Shown here piece by piece: positions 56,909 to 64,000 of a stretch of DNA of 64,000 bases. Each line of letters starts with the position of its first letter. The stretch's first letter is position 1. The stretch is taken from positions 61,977,108-62,041,107 of the forward strand of contig CM046832.1 of NCBI GenBank assembly GCA_025618425.1, in the 5' to 3' direction. Source of the stretch: Heliocidaris tuberculata. Lineage: Eukaryota > Echinodermata > Echinoidea > Camarodonta > Echinometridae. Under the pieces are notes generated by a model. That model saw nothing but the letters and a program-made list of their open reading frames with translations, did no database searches and was not told the origin of the DNA. The translations under genes were made by a program, and so were the position numbers.

Positions 56909-57084
56909 TGTCCAAGTGTGACGCGTCTCATGAGCCACGGCTTCACCCAGACCGTCCTTTCCCGTCGTCCATGTCGGACTTCCTGTTCTTCAAAGATAAG
57001 AAGACCTGCAATTATAGCCTCTTGTTCCCTTCTTCTAATTTGTCTCAACTGCAATTGAAGCCACAGAGGTGGTATGAACGGCAT
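56830..57084 (-). pseudogene. Harbinger transposase, N-terminal fragment
   Basis: The likely start Met is at 57084 (MPFIPPLWLQLQ). It is followed by RRERTVWVKPWLMRR, GHYDTLMQELMRES and DFRSFLRI. These fit the N-terminal WVxPxxxRR...G.Y..L..EL....F..F.RM region of PIF/Harbinger transposases, upstream of the DDE nuclease. The frame then enters antisense MADF sequence, so the catalytic domain is deleted. About 85 codons remain of a protein usually several times longer. It would have cut and joined the element ends; it is inactive. Confidence 0.75.
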
Positions 57085-57673
57085 CTTTACTTCATCGGTG
57101 GCAAAAACGGAAAGATCCAATACTGCTGAAGATGGCCAATATATACCTATCTGGAAAAAAAAAATCATCACCCCAAGGCAGTCGTACAGCAATGGTAAGG
57201 AGACCCTGCGGTTATCGTGCGATGACCGCTCGATATTACGGCTATCGAGAGATAAGCGTGCGGGAGCCCTGCAATAGCTGTGCGATGATCGTGCGGATAC
57301 CTTACAATCTTACGATTTCTTTATGATGCTTTTTTGCTCCCCTGTTGAAAAAAAATCGTACGCTCTCTGCATGACCAGCGCAAGGCCTCCGCACAATGAT
57401 CCTGCGCTGATCGTACGATGCCACCTACGATGTTTTTAAGGGCTACGATCCTACGATTTTGAAAAATTTGTATAACTCCGCGCTAAACAAAATCGTAGAG
57501 GCTACGGAGACCGTGAATCCGTACGAAAATCGTACGATCGTCGTATGCCACCCCAGGGAGATCGTGCGATTAGAGGGATACGATCAGTTTACGGTCACCC
57601 TACGATGATCGTAGACCAAATGTAAATGGGGCATATAGCACTGCAGCAAATCAGGATTGAAGAATACAATAAC

Positions 57674-57956
57674 CAGTGGTTTAGCCAAGGGGTGGGGGCA
57701 TGTGCCTCCTTGAATGCCCCACACACAACAAAAAAGAAATCAAAGCATAATAATAGGATAAACTGGTGCTAATAGCACTGTAGAAACTCTGTATGTAATG
57801 CCTTAAAATGTCAAGTTTTCATATTCAAAAATGCATTTCTTACGCTCCTATCCCTCATAGAATATATAAGTGCATGACCTAACACTTCACGATATTTGTC
57901 CCTGCGTCTCCACCCACCTTCCTCCCTTAAAAGAAGAACCCCTTGCTACGCCTCTG
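57674..57956. mobile_element. hAT-like MITE, degraded (283 bp)
   Basis: Ends CAGTGGTTTAGCCAAGGGG and CCCCTTGCTACGCCTCTG form an imperfect inverted repeat. Flanks acaataac and actatttc agree at 5 of 8. G-rich just inside the left end. Confidence 0.5.
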
Positions 57957-57984
57957 ACTATTTCCCAAAACACGTCTTTCAATA

Positions 57985-58212
57985 GACCTGTTCACAAAGT
58001 TATTCAAATTTATGAATGTTTCTTTCCTGGGGACCTAGGAACGAGGTATTCCATTAACCTGTTATTAATGAATGAACTACAATACCTGGAATCCAGTTTG
58101 CATACATTACTTGTTGCTATGTCTGACAAGCCTCTGACAAGCTTTCAGGTTGTCAAGAACAACCTTTGTTTTAAAAGTATGCATAAAATTTGAATATATT
58201 TTTGAACAGGTC
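57985..58212. mobile_element. TA-flanked MITE (~228 bp)
   Basis: Arms GACCTGTTCACAAAGTTATT and (inverted) GACCTGTTCAAAAATATATT then share CAAATTT and TATG. The next two bases on each side are TA. Arms about 35 bp. Confidence 0.65.
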
Positions 58213-58811
58213 TATTACCATCTACATGCATTTCAAATCCATGCAAAAGAACGGTTACCCCAAAGTGTTCCGCATTGTTTCGACGCTACAAAAAATAATA
58301 TATAGCATAATATACGATAAAACTGAATATTCGATACACGTTCGTGTCTTATTATTATTACCCCCCCCCCCCCCCCCCCGTCATTAATTTATGAATCGGG
58401 ATCAAAGTCTTCGTTATCATTGGGCGAGATAGGCGATGATAAAAACTCCTGAATTTATAGTCATTTACGTGATGATAAGCCTGTTGTTACTGTTATCTTT
58501 ACATCGTCTTCACCCGGTTCATAAATATAGCCGCAATAAAATACACTGCATATCATGAGAAATGAAAATGTGGAGGGCCTGGTTTATAAACAAAGTGGAT
58601 GATTTATGGTTTAGAGGCTATATATTTATACTCACATTTTTTTTTTCTTTCTTTCTTTTTTTCCTTGCTACGCAATCAGGTTATTGGATATTTTTGTGTG
58701 TTTTCCTTTCTCTCTGGTCCTCATTCTTGACCCCCCCCCCCTCTCTCTCTCTTCTTTGCTTCTCTGTCTCTGTCTGTCTGTCTCTCTCTCTTTCTCTTCT
58801 CCCTCTCTCTT

Positions 58812-58851
<40 letters not shown>

Positions 58852-60541
58852 GTTTCTCTCTCTGTCTTTTTCTGTCTATCTGGATACGCCCCCTCAATTT
58901 ACCTCATTTTGTTCTGCCCTTCTCCCTGTCTTTTGCTAACTTTCTTTTTCTTTTGATAGTGCAAAACAAATGGTTAAACCATTTCGAAAGGTGAAATAGG
59001 TTATTCAAAGGCTACAAAAAAAAATTAAAAAAATCACCGTTTCTTTTCCTTCTTTCTTTTTTTTTTTTTTTTTTTTTTTTTGTTTAATTGGAAAAACGGA
59101 GGTTTTGTTGTTGCTGGTACTATTGTTTAGTTACACTGCTAGATTGTTCCAATGAAAAGTAATGAAAATGCATGAAAAGAAATTATTTTTAAAAGTGTTT
59201 TTTAAATCAGTTTTGGAGAAGAGAGCAATAAGGTATCTCCTTTTTCCCAGTTCAGTTGAGTTCAGTTAAATTTACATTGGACTTTAGGAGACAACTAATA
59301 ATGTTCAAATGATTCATAGATTCTGTCTATGACAGAATATATAAAACATACAATTTTCTTATATTTTCCATCAGTTAGAAGCTATCAAAAGTTTCAGCAT
59401 ACTTTCATCAGAATTTTGGAAGTAGCCATGTCTGGCCGGATCTTGTAACATTACCCCTACACCACTGATTGCAAATCTAAATAACTCATTCATTCTTCCT
59501 CATTAAAAAAAAAAAGAAGAATATATATACATCAGTAAGATATATTTATCATTTCTTATGTTTGTTTTGTTTTGTTTGTTTTTTCTTATATTTTATAAGT
59601 TTCTCCTAGGAGCAAACCCTAAACTTTGCGATCACACCACCGATTAATCTTTCAGGCCTGTGCTTGCATTTCCCCCTCATCCACCTAATTGCCAATGCGT
59701 ATGTCTCGGCGCATGCGCGTTTGACGGTGACATATCAATGACTACTCGACAAACTTGACCCGATGGGGTCACGACCCGACGAGACACTTACAATCCGTCG
59801 AAGCATTTTGGTTTCGCGTCTCATCGGTAATTGGAAGTAGCGCTGAAAAATTGCATACATCATTTCCATAATGGAATGGCGATTATTTATGAACCACAGT
59901 TCAACCCTTGAATTTACTCTAGACATAATCACTATATTAATAGAAGATGTATGCAGTGTGTTTTACGACAAGGAAGGACAACAGCTCATTGATTCTGCCC
60001 TCTAAGGTCGAACCTTTATCGAATAATATGTTTCAAAATTGAAGTTATTATTTTGTAGGAGGAAGTTTGGGGTTTGTTCAACGCTTTAAATTGGAAATGA
60101 AAGAAATTGCTGATAAATGTCTCGTAAAATATGTTTAGAAAAAAAATAACATTTTTCAACCAAGATAATGTTCTTTTTATTTCGAAAGATATTTTTACCC
60201 TTCATTGTTGTTGTTCAGGACAAACTTTACAGAAAATCCCCTCGTGAACAAAGAAACAGGAAGCGCGAATCCATTGTGGACTGGCTTCCCCCTCTAGCAG
60301 CCCGTGACTGGCCCTGATTGAAGGGGCGGATTTAAATAGCAAACAACAATGTCTAACGAACAATGGTCTAACTACGCGAACATGATGTTCTAATTGTAAT
60401 CGACAAGCCAAGTCAGAAGCGAGAGTAGGGCGCCAAACCCAATGGGCTTTAATAGGGCAATTGCCCATGGAAAGAATATTTTTCTTTTCTTGTAACTGAT
60501 AGTTATTTTTTAGTATATATATACTACACATATCAAAGAAT
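58213..60541. other. No recognised gene; microsatellites
   Basis: C run at 58362-58379, CT-rich tracts at 58730-58870, T tract at 59058-59081, A tract near 59504-59516. A GC-richer patch at 59690-59830 is open on the minus strand for 65 codons without recognisable similarity. The block 60210-60440 is also of higher complexity and unexplained. Confidence 0.4.
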
Positions 60542-60542
60542 A

Positions 60543-60884
60543 AGTGGCGTATCTGGGGGGGGGGGGGGGGAGTAGGGGAGTGGGGGGGGGGGGCAACTGC
60601 AAAATCCAATTTGGTATGCCTCAAGTTCACTAAAGAAAAAAAATCTCCCTGTTTTGTCGCCCACCCTCCTCCATCAAAACCAAAAAGGGCACAGAGGAGC
60701 GTGAAAATCCTTTGTTTTGGTTTGTTTTGCTTGTAACAGAAGTTTAGAGTAAAAACAAAACAAAACAAAACAAAACAAAACAAAACAAAACAAAACAAAA
60801 CAAATATGAAACTTTGTTAGCTTGTCAAAGAATTTTAGGACTTGTGCCCCAGCTCCTCTGTAAGAGAGTCCTGACTCCGCCTTT
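60543..60884. mobile_element. Possible hAT-like MITE
   Basis: AGTGGCGTATCTGG followed by G runs on the left and TCCTGACTCCGCCTTTG on the right form a weak inverted repeat similar to the other CAGTGGCG elements. A (CAAAA)n microsatellite lies at 60751-60802. No target duplication. Confidence 0.35.
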
Positions 60885-61334
60885 GAGGATAGAACACAAT
60901 ATCTTTATTGACCTAATAAAGCGTCAGAAATTCTGATTTATTTTTCACTCAGGTGAAACACAAAATATTTACAAATTTCACAGTTATTCCGTTTCCCAAA
61001 TTCTTTTGTTAATTCAACGGGCGATAAATTGCCATCGTGGAACAATACAACGGCTATATCATTTACTGAGAACATAACACTAATCCATGCTGAGCATACA
61101 AATTTCTAGATATATATACATTTTTGTCTTGTCTATTGTTGTTCTGATTAACCTGTACATATGTTGCCTGAAATCGATAAAAACATATAAAGATATAAAA
61201 CAAATTGCTAGAAAAATTTGCAATTTCATTAACCCATGTCATTTTTGCATGTTGATAACTTCAAGTGATTTACTAGCTCTCTCCCAAATATATTGTAGAT
61301 CATTGCCCTATGTTGGTGAATAATAATAGATCAG
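60885..61334. other. No recognised feature
   Basis: AT-rich, with a 78-codon unrecognised frame at 61087-61323. Confidence 0.4.
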
Positions 61335-61339
61335 GGGGG

Positions 61340-61412
61340 ATGTTAGCTGGTCTAGTGGTCAACTTCCTGCTCTGTCTTACAACAGCCCAGGGTTCGAGCC
61401 TGCCGAGTACAG
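61340..61412 (+). repeat. tRNA-like head of a SINE
   Basis: A-box-like TAGCTGGTCTAGTGG and B-box GGTTCGAGCCT at tRNA spacing. CTGT and ACAG can pair around a short loop in the anticodon-arm position, and CAGG pairs with CCTG around GTTCGAG. The acceptor ends do not pair well, so this is probably a SINE head or tRNA pseudogene. Confidence 0.45.
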
Positions 61413-62330
61413 TGTGAATTACAAGTATTTTCATAGTGATAAAACATTGAATGAACGTTTCACTGTGTCCTTTCCATGGGGATATTTTGGGGAGATGACT
61501 GCTGCACCGATAAAAGACATTAATTTAACTCCTACCTCTACTCCATTTAGAAGAGATTCACTATACATGCCACAGTCAATAATTACTGATTCACAACATA
61601 TTCATCAGAATGGATATAAAAATCCTGGGGATTCTGATTTTCGCTTGACAGGTCATCGAGACGAGATACTTGACCCACATCCTCTTCATACAGCTGCCAA
61701 ACTTGACCGGTCAATCTGCCTACGATAAACATAAACAACAAAATGGATTCAATTATTATTCACTGATAATATTCAGGAGTTCTTGCCAGGGCATGCCCTA
61801 CATCTTGAGTTGCTTTCGAGTTCATGCATGGCACATATCGAGACTCGCTAAAGCTAATGTTCACTAAATTCCAAGTGGTGCTATCATTTCTCTCTCTCTC
61901 TCTTTCGCTGAATTTTATCTTTAACGTTCATGCTGAATTGTCAAGCACGATTGTATAACATCAATATTGCCCTCTTTCAGCTATCAAAGGTGTCTAGATA
62001 TGACATAATGATGATGAAAAACCACAAAGGGCTACTACCTTGCAAAATAGAAACACATATAATGCATACATGGGACTAAAGACGACACATATGTATAACA
62101 GATACAAGAAAAAATACGTGTACACCAGATTTAGTTTACTTTTCTAGTAGTAAATCATTGAATCATTGTTTTAAATATGTCAAAGACAAATTTCACGATT
62201 TATAGATTGGTAAACTTGATGATTCCAACTAAATTTAATTTAGACTTAATACATTAAGTAGAAAAATAAGCTAAATAAAAAGGCCTAGAGTACACATTGA
62301 GATTATAATAAGCATGAGACGATTTTTTTA
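61413..62330. other. Unrecognised; possible SINE body then AT-rich DNA
   Basis: A 104-codon frame at 61414-61728 with a GTG start is open directly after the tRNA-like head (SFPWGYFGEMTAAPIKDINL inside). Its position suggests SINE body, but I recognise no family. The remainder is AT-rich. Confidence 0.35.
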
Positions 62331-62892
62331 AAAGGGCAATTCAACCTTGGTAATCAGATGATTTTGTGTCAAAGCAGAAAAATAAGAAAAAAAGTGAAAG
62401 TGAAAGTTTGAAAGAAATCGGACAAGGAAAAAGAAAGTTATGGATATTTGAAAAATGAGATCACTGCATCTATGCGAATCTCATATTCAGATATTGGCAA
62501 TTTGGTGAGTCGATTGTGACATACTGGCGGACAACTCTCCCGTTTGACGTACACAGAAATATCATTCATTTTCTCAGAAGCGCCTCGGGCAGTACTCAAA
62601 ATATATTGTAGATAGCATATTGTTATAGGTCCTCATGCATATGAGAGATACATTCTTTTAAATGACATTTTAGTCATTTTTTGTGTTGGAGCAAATGGGG
62701 GAGTTGTCCTCCACTACATCACAGTGACCTTTTCGGCGCTTGAAATTCCCATTATGTATAGTAATTACAACTTTCCAAAATTCATAACTTTCTTATTGCT
62801 TGTCCGATTTCGTTCAAACTTTCACCAATCTGCTTCTCTGATTTTTCCTCTCTCTTTCAGAGCAACTTGTCATTAAGGTCGGATTTCCCTTT
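62331..62892. mobile_element. Foldback element with AAAGGG ends (562 bp)
   Basis: Arms are inverted over about 130 bp. The ends are AAAGGGCAATTC against AAAGGGAAATCC. Both arms share AAAATAAG/AAAATCAG words and, strongly, GTGAAAGTTTGAA, GAAATCGGACAAG and AAGAAAGTTATG. The flanks are T/A-rich (TTTAAA), so the target duplication cannot be read. No coding capacity. Confidence 0.7.
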
Positions 62893-64000
62893 AAATGTTC
62901 GTCATGTGTAGCCTAATGATTGTTCAAACTTTCATATAAACTTCCATATAGAATTCTCTATAGATATACACCAACACCTTGATATTTTTCTTTATTTTTT
63001 TAGATATCAAACAAATATCTTTTTCATGATTATTGGTTAATTTCTATATTTTGCACGTCACATGTTCATGCTTTATACGAGGTTATAAATTTAAAATAGG
63101 ACAGGTACTTATATGATTAGCATTTATATTATGACCATGTGTCTCATGTTGCTCGGAGTATGCTTACCCTTTTTTCCAAATATCAATATTAAGAATAAAC
63201 ACAGACTTATCTTAATGGTCTGAAATTACCGTTTATCTTGAATATAACAGGAAATTATGTTATCTTAAAGATATTTTTTGTGATAAGGCAGGAGAAACAG
63301 AAAATGCAGATTAGACTAAAAATGATATCTTATGTGCTAACCGGAGAGACACGCACCATGCTTTATGGCGCAATATAATATATCATTGCGTACAATGTAG
63401 AGATTTGAAGCCGAAATATGATGATTCGGGAGAGCAGTTGATTTAAGAGGGGGAGTTCAACAACGAAGCGAGGTTAAAGTCGATCAAGAGGCAAACAACG
63501 CCGAGCCTATGTCAACGGCATCGTAACAACAGGGTCATTTTTTTTTCCATCCTCTCCAGAAGGGGTCACGGGCTGCGCCATATTTAGCGCGCTATATTTT
63601 TTTGTCTGATGTGGATGAACAAACGTAGACAAGCAAATTGTAGAAGGCGGGAGTTTAGCATTTCTCACCCCTCCCTTTGCCTCCCCCTTTGCCTCCCCTC
63701 ATCTCTCTCTCTCTCTCTCGCTCTCTCCCTCTGTCTCTCTGTCTCTCTCTCTCGCCCCCTCTCTCTCTCTTTCTTTCTCTATCTCTCTCTCACACACACA
63801 CAATGCCTTACGCCCCCTCCCCTTCTCTCCACTTTTCTCTTAAATTCAATACAATCCAACACATTCGGGTTCGAGGCACATTTTGCCTGTACTTAGGCCT
63901 CCCAGGTCGTCAGCTAGACTTAATTCGAACCTGGTTGTCGAGGGTAGAATGATTCAGGGCCATCGGGACATCATTCCCATCGTGCAACTCCACATCGAGA
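62893..64000. other. No recognised gene; CT microsatellite
   Basis: AT-rich to about 63340, then higher complexity at 63420-63600. CT-rich tracts run 63700-63790, with (CA)n at 63791-63802. Frames across the CT tract are artefacts. Confidence 0.45.

Larger units (their letters stand above)
56201..57634. mobile_element. Internally deleted PIF/Harbinger transposon (1.43 kb)
   Basis: Inverted ends ATGCCTAGTTTACATTTG and (inverted) ATGCCCCATTTACATTTG. Subterminal regions are packed with CGTACGAT/TCGTGCGAT words and stay CpG-rich. It keeps the starts of both genes expected for the superfamily, a MADF/Myb-like protein (+) and a DDE transposase (-), converging on a deletion junction near 56840. Flanking target bases are TAA-like but not identical on the two sides. 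Confidence 0.8.

Noticed and set aside
60202..60798. 198-codon minus-strand frame
   Set aside because: Its ends come from a (CAAAA)n tract and a hAT-like repeat with G runs; the middle matches nothing I know.

Overview
This window looks like intergenic and intronic DNA from a marine invertebrate animal. A sea-urchin-like or other deuterostome genome is my guess, not something the sequence proves. The reasons are an AT-rich background, very abundant microsatellites (CT, AT, AAT, ATC, TTC, poly-G/C), CR1/L2-type LINE fragments ending in (ATT)n, tRNA-derived SINEs, and a dense population of short inverted-repeat DNA transposons. No bacterial-type operons, CRISPR arrays or rRNA are present.

Only one stretch looks like host protein-coding sequence: a 607-nt first coding exon on the minus strand at 10012-10618. 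It has a good start context and a consensus splice donor. It encodes an Ala/Thr/Ser/Pro/His-rich, transcription-factor-like N-terminus of 202 complete codons. I could not find its next exon to the left. A short, frameshifted inverted copy of its first ~67 bp lies on the plus strand at 13667-13733.

The rest is mostly repeats. Retroelements: a 3' CR1-like LINE piece (1643-2516), a 5'-truncated LINE with an open reverse transcriptase frame (23117-24810), a broken RT whose lysine codons have become a 32-A tract (30891-31500), and the C-terminal tail of another non-LTR element (48537-48851). A LINE-type tail is at 34727-34850, a tRNA-derived SINE at 52189-52466, and tRNA-like pieces at 3343, 32118 and 61340. 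DNA transposons: an internally deleted PIF/Harbinger element with remnants of both its MADF and transposase genes (56201-57634), hAT-like elements with CAGTGGCG-type ends (two with exact 8-bp target duplications), TA-flanked mariner-type foldbacks, and a twin pair of 147-bp palindromes.

Tandem arrays: a 62-bp minisatellite plus a 1.1-kb purine-strand minisatellite (19395-21125), a 12-copy composite repeat (40555-42010 plus 43868-43930), ATC-rich arrays (39205-40510), a 317-bp tandem duplication next to a perfect (TTC)46 tract (52890-53697), and a duplicated block at 34023-35145. The most unusual area is 40.5-45.3 kb. There, repeat units and three diverged copies of a ~450-bp cassette keep exon-like open frames and splice-like signals, so it may be the debris of a tandemly duplicated gene. 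I see no coherent new multi-gene system; the interest is in the repeat architecture and these exon-like cassettes.
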